Origin: Kitasatospora phosalacinea
Lineage (GTDB): Bacteria > Actinomycetota > Actinomycetes > Streptomycetales > Streptomycetaceae
Direction: 5' to 3'
Assembly (NCBI RefSeq): GCF_000716545.1
Contig: NZ_JNWZ01000050.1
Coordinates: forward strand, 25,227-89,226
DNA length: 64,000 bases
This document shows positions 24,703-32,996 of the stretch, in pieces. How positions within the stretch are numbered: position 1 is the first letter of the stretch; every line of letters begins with the position of its first letter. A model generated the notes under the pieces. That model was not told where the DNA came from, made no database searches, and was given only the letters and a program-made list of their open reading frames with translations. Position numbers and translations under genes: made by a program.

Positions 24703-25494
24703 TCAGCCGCGGAGCGCCGTCACCAGCGCGCAGGTGAAGACCGCCGTGACCCACGTCCACAGCACCGACAGCGCTACGTGGGCGGCGGTGCGGAGGCGGT
24801 TGCCGCGCCGGAGTCTCGGGGGGAAGACCGCGAACTCGAAGAGCCGACGGGCGCCCCGGAAGAGGGTCTGGGCGGCGAGCAGCGCGGTGCCGAGGCGGCT
24901 GCCGGCGAGGAGGTCGGGGGCGAGGAGGAGGGGGAGGAGGCCGAGCAGGGCGCAGGTGAGGGCGATGAAGAAGAGGTGGACGTAGGAGACCTGGCGGGTC
25001 AGGAGGCTGGTGGCGGTCAGGTCGGCGGGCCAGCCGATGATTCGCGGCAGAACGATGTGGAAGGCGCCCATCGCGATCAGGGCTGCGCCCACCGGGCGGA
25101 GTTGGCCTTCCAGGGTGAGCAGGTGAGTCACCATGCGCGGTGCTTTCCGGGCGAGCCGGTGGTGGTAGCGGGTGAGCAGGTTGCCGCCGAGGGCCATCAC
25201 CCGGCTGTCGGTGTCGCTGCGCAGGATCTTCAGCCCGCGCATGGTCCGTCCCTGCGGGGTGGGGAAGCGGGTGAAGATCCGGTAGCCGGTGAGGACCTGG
25301 TCGGTGCCGAAGCCGGCGGGCAGGAACGCGGGCCGCAGGTCGCGGGTGTCCACCAGGGCGGCGGCGAAGCCGTGCTCGGCGCCGGCCGGGTCGGTGTAGG
25401 TGTCGAGGGTGAGCCCCGGTGGCAGCAGCGGTTGCAGGACCTGCGGCGGCAGGGCGTAGGTGAGGACCAGCGAGTGCGCGAAGCGGGTCCGCAT
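24703..25494 (-). CDS. Fusion of truncated DUF2071-like domain and membrane domain
   Basis: A 263-residue protein of two parts. Residues 1 to about 115 resemble the first half of DUF2071/YqjF-type proteins: SLVLTYALPPQVLQPLLPPGLTLDTYTD, then FAAALVDTRDLRPAFLPAGFG and GYRIFTRFPTPQGRTMRGLKILRSDTDS. The rest of that domain is missing. From about residue 120 the protein is a membrane protein with about four hydrophobic segments (LIAMGAFHIVLP, LFFIALTCALLGLLPLLLAPDLL, GTALLAAQTLF, VALSVLWTWVTAVFTCALVTAL). No frame break is visible at the joint, so it is a real in-frame fusion rather than a sequencing error. Function unknown; it converges with the glycosidase-like gene. Confidence 0.75.
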   Translation of the reverse strand: MRTRFAHSLVLTYALPPQVLQPLLPPGLTLDTYTDPAGAEHGFAAALVDTRDLRPAFLPAGFGTDQVLTGYRIFTRFPTPQGRTMRGLKILRSDTDSRVMALGGNLLTRYHHRLARKAPRMVTHLLTLEGQLRPVGAALIAMGAFHIVLPRIIGWPADLTATSLLTRQVSYVHLFFIALTCALLGLLPLLLAPDLLAGSRLGTALLAAQTLFRGARRLFEFAVFPPRLRRGNRLRTAAHVALSVLWTWVTAVFTCALVTALRG

Positions 25495-25626
25495 CGGGAC
25501 GGGGGAGCGGCGAGCACGGCCCTGGTGACGTTGATCACGCCCGGCGCCCTCCCCGGCCGCACCACCGCTGGTCAGCGGGGGGACCGCCCCGGGGCGGCGG
25601 GAGCGTCCTGGTTAGCATGGGGGCGC

Positions 25627-25685
25627 CTCAGCTCGGCAAACCCTCAGCTCGGCCGATCCCCGGTTCGGCCTGCCCTCAGCTCGGC
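25627..25685. repeat. 16-bp period repeats upstream of gap
   Basis: CTCAGCTCGGC occurs at 25627, 25643 and 25675, and a degenerate copy (CCCGGTTCGGC) at 25659, so four copies are spaced exactly 16 bases apart. They end 20 bases before the gap start and may be binding sites or leader structure. Confidence 0.75.
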
Positions 25686-25705
25686 CTACCCTCGAAAGTT
25701 GAATT

Positions 25706-27142
25706 GTGACTGTCAACGACGACGTGTTCACGGACTGGAAGAACCGCGAGGAACTCGCGGAGACGATGATCCCGATCATCGGGCGGCTCCACCGCGAGCG
25801 GGACGTCACCATCCTGCTGCACAGCCGTTCCCTGGTGAACAAGTCGGTGGTCAGCATCCTGAAGACGCACCGCTTCGCCCGCCAGATCGCCGGCGAGGAA
25901 CTCTCGATCACCGAGACCTTCCCCTTCCTCCAGGCCCTCTCCACGCTCGACCTCGGCCCGTCCCAGATCGACCTCGGCCTGCTCGCCGAAGCCCACCGCG
26001 CCGACGACCGCGGCCTGTCCCCGGCGGAGTTCACCGCCGAGGCGGTGGCGGGTGCGACCGGTGCCAACAAGCTGGAGCGCCAGGCCCCGCGCGACGTGGT
26101 GCTGTACGGTTTCGGCCGGATCGGCCGCCTGCTGGCCCGGCTGCTGGTCGAGAAGGCCGGCGGCCTGCGGCTGCGCGCCATCGTGGTCCGCGACGGCGGC
26201 GGCGACGACCTGGTCAAGCGCGCCTCGCTGCTGCGCCGCGACTCCATCCACGGCCAGTTCCAGGGCACCATCACCGTGGACGAGGCGAACAACACCATCG
26301 TCGCCAACGGCAACGCGATCCAGGTGATCTACTCCAACGACCCCGCCGAGGTGGACTACACCGCGTACGGGATCGACAACGCCATCCTGATCGACAACAC
26401 CGGCCGCTGGCGCGACCGCGAGGGGCTCTCCAAGCACCTGCGCCCCGGCATCGCCAAGGTCGTGCTGACCGCCCCGGGCAAGGGCGACGTCCCCAACATC
26501 GTGCACGGCGTCAACCACGACACCGTCAAGCCGGACGAGCGGATCATCTCCTGCGCGTCCTGCACCACCAACGCGATCGTGCCGCCGCTGAAGGCGATGA
26601 ACGAGGCGTACGGCGTGCTGCGCGGCCACGTGGAGACCGTCCACTCGTTCACCAACGACCAGAACCTGCTGGACAACTACCACAAGGCCGACCGCCGGGG
26701 CCGCTCCGCGCCGCTCAACATGGTGATCACCGAGACCGGTGCCGCCTCGGCCGTCGCCAAGGCGCTCCCGGAGCTCCAGGCGAAGATCACCGGCAGCTCG
26801 ATCCGCGTCCCCGTGCCGGACGTCTCGATCGCCATCCTCAACCTGCAGCTGGCCCGGGAGACCACCCGCGAGGAGGTCCTGGAGCACCTGCGGGAGGTGT
26901 CGCTGACCTCCTCGCTGAAGCGGCAGATCGACTTCATCGACTCGCCCGACGCGGTCTCCAGCGACTTCATCGGCTCCCGGCACGCCTCGATCGTGGACGC
27001 GGGCGCGACCAAGGTCGAGGGCGACAACGCGATCCTGTACCTGTGGTACGACAACGAGTTCGGCTACTCCTGCCAGGTCGTCCGGGTCGTCCAGCACGTC
27101 TCCGGCGTCGAGTACCCGACCTTCCCGGTCGCCGCGCACTGA
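25706..27142 (+). CDS. gap: Glyceraldehyde-3-phosphate dehydrogenase, N-terminally extended
   Basis: A 478-residue GAPDH, about 140 residues longer than the classical enzyme. The first 130 residues are an extension (DWKNREELAETMIPIIGRLHRERDVTILLHSRSLVNKSVVSILKTHRFARQI) of the kind found in a known subgroup of bacterial GAPDHs. The NAD-binding fold begins at GFGRIGR (135-141), and the catalytic site is SCASCTTNAI with Cys286. Later, NDQNLLDNYHKADRRGRSAPLNMV and the final WYDNEFGYSCQVVRVVQH are diagnostic. It oxidises glyceraldehyde 3-phosphate to 1,3-bisphosphoglycerate in glycolysis, or runs the reverse reaction in gluconeogenesis. The GTG at 25706 has only a weak ribosome site. It is followed at once by a near-ideal terminator. 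Confidence 0.96.
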   Translation: MTVNDDVFTDWKNREELAETMIPIIGRLHRERDVTILLHSRSLVNKSVVSILKTHRFARQIAGEELSITETFPFLQALSTLDLGPSQIDLGLLAEAHRADDRGLSPAEFTAEAVAGATGANKLERQAPRDVVLYGFGRIGRLLARLLVEKAGGLRLRAIVVRDGGGDDLVKRASLLRRDSIHGQFQGTITVDEANNTIVANGNAIQVIYSNDPAEVDYTAYGIDNAILIDNTGRWRDREGLSKHLRPGIAKVVLTAPGKGDVPNIVHGVNHDTVKPDERIISCASCTTNAIVPPLKAMNEAYGVLRGHVETVHSFTNDQNLLDNYHKADRRGRSAPLNMVITETGAASAVAKALPELQAKITGSSIRVPVPDVSIAILNLQLARETTREEVLEHLREVSLTSSLKRQIDFIDSPDAVSSDFIGSRHASIVDAGATKVEGDNAILYLWYDNEFGYSCQVVRVVQHVSGVEYPTFPVAAH

Positions 27143-27157
27143 CCCCGCGCCGACCCG

Positions 27158-27197
27158 AAGGGGAGGGCCCCGGCCGATCGGCCGGGGCCCTCCCCTT
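27158..27197. terminator. Rho-independent terminator after gap
   Basis: An 18-bp perfect stem (AAGGGGAGGGCCCCGGCC with its complement, loop GATC), followed by TT, lies between the convergent gap and CGNR genes. It has T or A tails on both sides and can serve both. Confidence 0.9.
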
Positions 27198-27211
27198 TTC
27201 CTGACACCCCG

Positions 27212-27814
27212 TCAGTCCTGCTGCTCCGCGCGCTTCCTGGCGTAGGCGCGGGCCGCCCGGACGCGGTCGCCGCAGCGGGTCGAGCACCAGTGCCGGGCGG
27301 CGTGGGTGCGGACGTAGAACCGGCTGCACGGGGCGCCGCCGCAGCGGGCCAGCCGCTCGGCGTCCGGGCCGGTCAGCAGGTCGGCGGCGTCGGCGGCGAG
27401 CCGGGCCATCGCCCGGTCGGCGATCCGGTCGGCCGGGTGCGGCAGGCTGCGGTGCAGGCCGTGCTCGGCGTCCCAGCGCAGCAGCGGCACCGACGGGGCC
27501 GCCGCCAGCGCCTCGTTCACCGCCGCCAGCGCCCCGGGCGGGGCGGGCCGCCCCGCCACCCGGGCGTCCAGCAGCTCCCGCACCGCCCCCCGGAACGCCC
27601 GCAGCCGTACGGTGCACGGCTCCATCACCCGCCCCGCCTCCGGTGCCAGCCCGTGCCCGACCAGCCACTCGGACGCCGGACCCGGCGCGCCGAGCAGGTC
27701 CAGCGGTCCGCTCGGCAGGGTCAGCAGCGAGTTGGCGAAGTCCAGCGCCGGGTACTGCTCGGCCCCCGGCGCGGGCGGCGGCGGTGCGGTGGCGGTGGCG
27801 GTGCGCTGGCTCAT
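27212..27814 (-). CDS. CGNR zinc finger protein (ABATE domain), putative regulator
   Basis: A 200-residue protein. The C-terminal 45 residues are a CGNR-type zinc finger: CGGAPCSRFYVRTHAARHWCSTRCGDR, four Cys in two pairs and the terminal CGDR variant of CGNR, followed by the basic helix VRAARAYARKR. The part before it is the helical ABATE-type domain (YPALDFANSLLTLPSGPLDLLGAPGPASEWLVGHGL). These proteins are regarded as transcription regulators that bind DNA through the finger. The ATG at 27814 has GAGGGGC upstream. It is divergent from an MBL-fold hydrolase, with repeated CTCACGGAGAA-type boxes between, which it probably binds (inference). Confidence 0.88.
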   Translation of the reverse strand: MSQRTATATAPPPPAPGAEQYPALDFANSLLTLPSGPLDLLGAPGPASEWLVGHGLAPEAGRVMEPCTVRLRAFRGAVRELLDARVAGRPAPPGALAAVNEALAAAPSVPLLRWDAEHGLHRSLPHPADRIADRAMARLAADAADLLTGPDAERLARCGGAPCSRFYVRTHAARHWCSTRCGDRVRAARAYARKRAEQQD

Positions 27815-27927
27815 GCCCCTCATGGTAAACGCTCGCCTTGCCCGTGAGGAGGCCCGGGCCCGGACGCGATGATGGACATGTCGACTGATCGATTCGGCCA
27901 GGGAGTTGGCGGTCGGCCGACGGGACT

Positions 27928-28003
27928 TCACGGAAAAACTTGCGCTTCTCCGTGAGAGGTCGCTAGATTCTCCTCACGGAGAAAGTTGAAGTTCCCCGTG
28001 AGG
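27928..28003. promoter_or_regulatory. Cluster of CTCACGGAGAA boxes before the MBL hydrolase gene
   Basis: TTCTCCGTGAG (27946-27956) and CTCACGGAGAA (27973-27983) are perfect inverted copies, 16 bases apart. A near copy TTCCCCGTGAGG follows at 27992-28003, and TTCACGGAAAA precedes at 27928-27938. Four boxes next to the MBL start indicate cooperative regulator binding. Confidence 0.7.
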
Positions 28004-28028
28004 GGAGCGCCGATTCGCGAGGTGTGAC

Positions 28029-28766
28029 ATGACCGCTGTCCCCGCCGTCCAGGTCTTCGGAGGCCCCACCGCCCTGATCGAGTACGGCGGCCTGCGCCTG
28101 CTCACCGACCCGACCTTCGACGCCCCCGGCGACTACCCGCGCGGCGACGGCCGGTTCCTCACCAAGACCCTCCCCGGCACCGCCGACCCCGCCGACCTCG
28201 GCCCGATCGACGCCGTCCTGCTCTCGCACGACGAACACCCCGACAACCTCGACCGCCGCGGCCGCGAACTGCTCGCCGACGTCCCGCTCACCCTCACCAC
28301 CCGCGGCGGCGCCGAGCGCCTCGGCGGCACCGCGCGCGGCCTCGCCCCCTGGGAGAGCGTCGAACTGGGCGCCGTCACCGTCACCGCCGTCCCCGCCCAG
28401 CACGGGCCCGACGGCAGCGAACCGCTGGTCGGCGAGGTCGTCGGCTTCGTCCTGACCGGCCCCGGCCTGCCGGTGGTCTACGTCAGCGGCGACAACGCCT
28501 CGCTCGCGGTGGTCGAGCGGATCGCCGAACGCTTCGGCCCCGTCGACACCGCCGTCCTGTTCGCCGGCGGCGCCCGCACCGGCATCCTCGACAACGCCCT
28601 GCTCACCCTCGACAGCGCCCGCGCCGCCGAAGCCGCCCGCATCCTCGGCGCCCGCCGCGTCGTCCCCGTCCACTACGACAGCTGGGCCCACTTCACTGAG
28701 GGCCGCGAACCCCTGCTCGCCGCCTTCGCCGCGGCCGGCCTCGCGGACCTCCTCGAACTGCGCTGA
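28029..28766 (+). CDS. MBL fold metallo-hydrolase, UlaG-like
   Basis: A 245-residue metallo-beta-lactamase-fold hydrolase. It starts with the usual strand VQVFGGPTALIEYGGLRLLTDPTFD, and the metal motif is SHDEHPDNLD, a variant of HxHxDH in which the first His pair is H-D-E-H. QHGPDG, VVYVSGDNAS and VVPVHYDSWAHF supply the other ligands. This layout matches the UlaG/L-ascorbate lactonase-like branch, mostly of unknown substrate. The ATG at 28029 has GAGGTG upstream. It is probably controlled through the four boxes before it by the divergent CGNR protein. Confidence 0.9.
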   Translation: MTAVPAVQVFGGPTALIEYGGLRLLTDPTFDAPGDYPRGDGRFLTKTLPGTADPADLGPIDAVLLSHDEHPDNLDRRGRELLADVPLTLTTRGGAERLGGTARGLAPWESVELGAVTVTAVPAQHGPDGSEPLVGEVVGFVLTGPGLPVVYVSGDNASLAVVERIAERFGPVDTAVLFAGGARTGILDNALLTLDSARAAEAARILGARRVVPVHYDSWAHFTEGREPLLAAFAAAGLADLLELR

Positions 28767-28874
28767 CCCGGCCAAACACCGAGATCCTTCCGGTACCCGC
28801 CCGACGTCCGCGCCGTCACCGTCCGGCCCTGTCGTGTGGTCCGCGCGGCGTGCGCCGGTCGACGAGGAGGGGCC

Positions 28875-29408
28875 GTGGGACCGATGGGACCGGGGGGTGG
28901 CCGGTCGGCGCTCCGGCGCCGGGCGGGAGCCGTCGGGGCGGGGCTCGCGCTCGTCGCGACCTCGGCGTGCACGGCCGGGCAGGACGGCGCGGCGGGCCTG
29001 TCGGTGACCGAGGACGGGCACCTGCTCGGCGTGCCGGCACTGTGCGGACGGAAGACGGTCGGCGCGGACGTCGTCACGACCGCCGCCGGACAGGACGGCC
29101 TGCTCGGCACCTGGACGCCCGACCACGCCCTCGACTTCGGCACCGTCACCTGGCGCCTGGACGGACCCGCCGAGGGCCGGGACGCCACCGCCTACGTCGG
29201 CGCCCTCGACCCCGGCACCACCTACCGGCTCTACACCCGGAGCGCGGACGACGGCTGGTTCACCACCCAAGTCTCCTTCACGGCGGCGGACCTGGACCGC
29301 CTCGCCCCCGGAACCGTTCGCTACGACCGGACCGGGCCCGACGGCAGAACCACCGCAGCCGTCGTCCCGCTCGACCGGTTCATCGCCGAAGCCTGCCACC
29401 AGCACTGA
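28875..29408 (+). CDS. Putative secreted lipoprotein
   Basis: A 177-residue protein with a signal sequence (RRRAGAVGAGLALVATSAC) whose cleavage site TSAC resembles a lipobox, so a membrane-anchored lipoprotein is likely. The body is a small, probably all-beta domain: LGTWTPDHALDFGTVTWRLDG, TTYRLYTRSADDGWFTTQVSFTAADLDRL and GTVRYDRTGPDGRTTAAVVPLDRFIAEAC. A Cys near residue 57 and one near the C terminus could form a disulfide. The GTG at 28875 with GAGGAGGGG upstream is preferred to an earlier in-frame ATG at 28836. Not recognised beyond this. Confidence 0.65.
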   Translation: MGPMGPGGGRSALRRRAGAVGAGLALVATSACTAGQDGAAGLSVTEDGHLLGVPALCGRKTVGADVVTTAAGQDGLLGTWTPDHALDFGTVTWRLDGPAEGRDATAYVGALDPGTTYRLYTRSADDGWFTTQVSFTAADLDRLAPGTVRYDRTGPDGRTTAAVVPLDRFIAEACHQH

Positions 29409-29477
29409 CCCGCCCCCGGGGTGACGGTGGCGGGTGCCAGGATGGGCGGCCGGACGAGTGGGCGGGAGGAGACGCGG

Positions 29478-31652
29478 GTGGTGGGAGGTAGCGGGCGCCG
29501 GGCCCGGAGCGCGGTGGCGGTGGCCGGGCGGCAGCGGGCGGCCGCGCGGGCGCTGGTGGCGGACCACGCGGCGGCCGTCGGGGAGGTCGCCGAGGCGCAC
29601 CGGCGGATCTTCGAGCGGCTGGTGCGGGCCGAGCTGGCGGCGATCCCGGTCGAGCGGCTCAAGGACGTCACCGAGGGCCGTCTGCAGATCGGGACGCTGC
29701 GCTCCGTCGGCTACACCACCGTCGCGGCCGTGCACGGCGCCACCCGGCAGGACCTGCTGCGGATCCCCGGCATCGGGGGCCCCACCGCCGCCCAACTGCT
29801 CGCCGCCGCCGGCCAGATCGCCACCGCCGTCGAGGAGGGCACCGCCGTCCGCCTCGACCCCGCGCACCCCGACGCCGAGGCCACCGCACTGGTCGCCGCC
29901 CTGCACCGGCTGGTGCTGGCCGGGCCCGCCGCCCACCGGGCCGCCGCCGAGGCCGCCGAACTCGACGCCCGGTACGAGACCCCGATGGCCGAGGCCAGGT
30001 ACGCCCGGGGGCGGCTGCGCGGCCTGCTGGCCGGCGCCGAGAAGCGCGAACGCGCCCGGCGGGCCGTCGAGTCGCTGGCCGAGGAGGGGGAACGGGCGGA
30101 CGCGGACGGGGTGGAGCTGCGCTTCGCCCAGGCGTCCGCCGACCTGCTGCGCCCGCTCGCCGGGGAGGTCGAGGTCTGGGTCGAGTTCGAGCACCGGGCC
30201 GCCGAGTTCTACGCCGAGCTGTCCGTGCTCGCCGAGGACGGCCGGCTCGCCGGTCCGACCGCCACCGACGGCCGGGCCGCCGCCGAGGGCCACCTGCCCG
30301 ACGGCGTCGCCGCGGAGGTCCGCGCCCAGCGCCTCGACGACCGGGGCCGCACCGTCTCGCTCCGCGGCTACCAGGCGTTCGGCGCCCGGTTCGCGCTGGC
30401 CCGCCGGAAGGTGGTGATCGGCGACGAGATGGGCCTCGGCAAGACCGTCCAGGCGCTCGCCGTGCTCGCCCACCTCGCCGCGGACGGCGGGCCGCACCGC
30501 TTCCTGGTGGTGTGCCCCGCCTCGGTGCTGGTCAACTGGCAGCGCGAGACCGCCGAACGCACCACCCTCGCTCCGCACCGCTACCACGGCCCCGACCGGG
30601 AGGCCGCCCGCGAGCGCTGGCTCGCCGCCGGCGGCGTCCTGGTCGCCACCTACGAGTCGCTGCGCACCCTGGCCGCCGACCCGGTCACCGCGCTGGTCGT
30701 CGACGAGGCGCACTTCGTGAAGAACCCCGCCGCCCGGCGCACCCGGCTGGTCGCCGAGTGGGCCGCCCGCACCGAGCACGTGCTGTTCCTGACCGGCACC
30801 CCGATGGAGAACCGGGTGGAGGAGTTCCGCACCCTGATCGGCCACCTCCAGCCCGACCTGCTCGCCGACCTCCCGGCCGGCCTCGGCGCCCTCGGCCCGC
30901 TCGCCTTCCGCCGCGCCGTCGCCCCCGCCTACCTGCGCCGCAACCAGCAGGACGTGCTCACCGAACTCCCGGACGTGGTACGGGTCGACGAGTGGAACGA
31001 ACTCTCCGCGCCGGACCGCGCCGCGTACGCCGCCGCCGTCGCCGAGGGCAACTTCATGGCGATGCGCCGCGCCGCGTACGCCGAGCCCGCGCACTCCGCG
31101 AAACTCCGCCGACTGCGCGAACTCGTCGCCGAGGCGGCCGAGTCCGGGCACAAGGTGGTGGTCTTCTCGTACTTCCGGGAGGTGCTCGCCGCCGTGCGCG
31201 GCGCCCTCGGCGCGTCCGTCACCGGCGCCGTCGCCGGATCGCTCCCGGCCGAGCAGCGGCAGGAACTGGTGGACGCGTTCACCGCCACCGACGGCCACGC
31301 CGTGCTGCTCTGCCAGATCCAGGCCGGCGGCCTCGGCCTCAACCTCCAGGCCGCCAACGTGGTGATCCTGTGCGAACCGCAGCTCAAGCCGACCCTGGAG
31401 GACCAGGCGGTGGCCCGTGCCCAGCGGATGGGCCAGATCCGCCGCGTCCGGGTGCACCGGCTGCTGGCCACCGACAGCCTCGACCGCCGACTGGTCGAAC
31501 TGCTGCGCGGCAAGGCCGAGTTGTTCGACAGCTACGCCCGCCGCAGCGATCTCGCCGAGGCCGCCCCCGAAGCCGTCGACATCTCCGACCGGGCGCTCGC
31601 GGTCCGGATCGTCGAGGACGAGCAGCTCCGGCTGGCCGTCCCCGCGAGCTGA
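29478..31652 (+). CDS. SNF2-family DEAD/DEAH-box helicase with HhH motif
   Basis: A 724-residue ATP-dependent DNA translocase of the SNF2/Rad54 superfamily. The motor has motif I GDEMGLGKT (315-323), motif Ia LVVCPASVLVNW, motif II DEAH (409-412) followed by FVKN, motif III LTGTPMENRVEEF, and in the second lobe LLCQIQAGGLGLNLQAANVVI and ARAQRMGQIRRVRVHRL (motifs V and VI). The N-terminal 300 residues are unusual: a helical region plus a helix-hairpin-helix LRIPGIGGPTAAQLLAAA near residues 94-110, suggesting DNA binding or repair. The GTG at 29478 with GGAGGAG fits best. Its stop is seven bases from the stop of the convergent reductase gene. Confidence 0.92.
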   Translation: MVGGSGRRARSAVAVAGRQRAAARALVADHAAAVGEVAEAHRRIFERLVRAELAAIPVERLKDVTEGRLQIGTLRSVGYTTVAAVHGATRQDLLRIPGIGGPTAAQLLAAAGQIATAVEEGTAVRLDPAHPDAEATALVAALHRLVLAGPAAHRAAAEAAELDARYETPMAEARYARGRLRGLLAGAEKRERARRAVESLAEEGERADADGVELRFAQASADLLRPLAGEVEVWVEFEHRAAEFYAELSVLAEDGRLAGPTATDGRAAAEGHLPDGVAAEVRAQRLDDRGRTVSLRGYQAFGARFALARRKVVIGDEMGLGKTVQALAVLAHLAADGGPHRFLVVCPASVLVNWQRETAERTTLAPHRYHGPDREAARERWLAAGGVLVATYESLRTLAADPVTALVVDEAHFVKNPAARRTRLVAEWAARTEHVLFLTGTPMENRVEEFRTLIGHLQPDLLADLPAGLGALGPLAFRRAVAPAYLRRNQQDVLTELPDVVRVDEWNELSAPDRAAYAAAVAEGNFMAMRRAAYAEPAHSAKLRRLRELVAEAAESGHKVVVFSYFREVLAAVRGALGASVTGAVAGSLPAEQRQELVDAFTATDGHAVLLCQIQAGGLGLNLQAANVVILCEPQLKPTLEDQAVARAQRMGQIRRVRVHRLLATDSLDRRLVELLRGKAELFDSYARRSDLAEAAPEAVDISDRALAVRIVEDEQLRLAVPAS

Positions 31653-31659
31653 CGTACCG

Positions 31660-32661
31660 TCAGATCCGTACCAGCATCTTGCCGGTGTTCGCGCCCGCCA
31701 GCACGCCGAGGAACGCCTCCACCGTGCGGTCGAAGCCGTCCAGCACCGTCTCCGGAGCCGACACCCGCCCGGAGCGCAGCTGCGGGCCCAGCAGGGCGTA
31801 CAACTCCTGCTGCGCGTCCAGGTGGTGGCGGACCAGGAAGCCCTCCAGCCGGATGCTGCGGTGCACCAGTTCGAACAGGTTGTGCGGGGCGGCGGGCGGC
31901 GGGGTCGCCACCCCGTACTGGGAGATCGCGCCGCACCAGGCGATCCGGCCGAAGTCGCGCATCGCGCCGATCGCCGCCTCCAGGTGCTCGCCGCCGACGT
32001 TGTCCAGGTACACGTCGATGCCGTCCGGGGCCGCCGCCGCCAGCAGCTCGGCCACCGGGCCGTCGTGGTAGTCGAAGGCCGCGTCGAAGCCCAACTCGCC
32101 GGTCAGGAAAGCCGTCTTGGCGGCACTGCCCGCCGAGCCCACCACCCGCCGGGCCCCCAGTAGCCGGGCCAACTGCCCCGCCGCGGTGCCGACCCCGCCC
32201 GCCGCCGCCGAGACGAACACGTCCTCCCCGGGCTTGAGCCGCGCGATCCGGGTCAGCCCCACGTACGCGGACAGGCCGGTGCCGCCCAGCACGCTCAGGT
32301 GCGCGCTCAGCGGCACCCCCGGCAGCTCGGGCAGCGCCCGCACCCGTTCGGCCGCCACCACCGCGTGCGTCCGCCACCCCTCCCGGTGGATCACCGCCGT
32401 CCCCACCGGCAGCGCCGCCGACCGCGACTCCACCACCCGCCCCACCGCCCGTCCCTCCAGCGGCGCCCCCAGCGGATAACCGCCCTCCCCGCCGTCCAGC
32501 AGCCCCACCATGTACGGGTCCACGGACAGGAAGGCGTTCTCCACCAGCACCTCCCCCTCGCCGAGCGCGGGCAGCACCCCGTCGACGAAGGCGAACAGCT
32601 CGGCGGTGGCCGGACCGCTCGGACGGGAGACCTGGTGGACGGCGCGGAAGGACACGGGCAC
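31660..32661 (-). CDS. NADP-dependent oxidoreductase (PTGR/LTB4 dehydrogenase type)
   Basis: A 333-residue medium-chain reductase without structural zinc. Seen: a LVENAFLSVDPYM segment, typical of prostaglandin-reductase-like enzymes; a catalytic-domain end at GGTGLSAYVGL; the nucleotide-binding VFVSAAAGGVGTAAGQLARLLGARRVVGSAGS; YLDNVGGEHLEAAI and IRLEGFLVRHH, close to the leukotriene B4 12-hydroxydehydrogenase group. Such enzymes reduce alpha,beta-unsaturated carbonyls with NADPH. The GTG at 32661 is taken as the start, with ACGGAG upstream; a longer frame to 32763 lacks support. It is divergent from a LysR gene, with CTCCGTAA/TTACGGAG boxes in the spacer. Confidence 0.9.
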   Translation of the reverse strand: MPVSFRAVHQVSRPSGPATAELFAFVDGVLPALGEGEVLVENAFLSVDPYMVGLLDGGEGGYPLGAPLEGRAVGRVVESRSAALPVGTAVIHREGWRTHAVVAAERVRALPELPGVPLSAHLSVLGGTGLSAYVGLTRIARLKPGEDVFVSAAAGGVGTAAGQLARLLGARRVVGSAGSAAKTAFLTGELGFDAAFDYHDGPVAELLAAAAPDGIDVYLDNVGGEHLEAAIGAMRDFGRIAWCGAISQYGVATPPPAAPHNLFELVHRSIRLEGFLVRHHLDAQQELYALLGPQLRSGRVSAPETVLDGFDRTVEAFLGVLAGANTGKMLVRI

Positions 32662-32996
32662 GGCGGAACACTCCGTAAGGGGAAGGGGCTCGACGTGCCA
32701 CGACGTTACGGAGCGGGGAGGACCCGCGGCAGGGTGCGGCGTCGATGGCCGCGCCGGATCCATGAGCGGCGTTCATGGAACGGGCGGCCGCCGGTGTCGG
32801 GGCGGTCCGGGCCGGACTCGTGCCGGTGGAGCGGGGAGTCCAGGAGCAGGGCGCCCTCGGAGGGCCGCCTGCGGCGGGCGGTGTGCTCGTCCGCGTCGGC
32901 CCGGGCCGCGATCGCCCCGATCTGCGCACCCCGACGGCACCGGACCGCCCGTCCGGAGGCCGCGGGAGCGTCCCCGGCACGCCGTAGGCTGCGGGC
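32662..32996. other. 335-base divergent spacer, reductase and LysR genes
   Basis: It contains the divergent promoters and, close to the reductase start, the inverted repeat CTCCGTAA/TTACGGAG described separately. The rest is coding-like in composition but holds no gene that I can support. Confidence 0.55.
32671..32713. promoter_or_regulatory. Inverted repeat CTCCGTAA/TTACGGAG near the reductase start
   Basis: CTCCGTAA (32671-32678) and TTACGGAG (32706-32713) are perfect inverted copies with a 27-base spacer. They lie 10-52 bases upstream of the reductase start, a good place for LysR control from the divergent gene. Confidence 0.5.
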
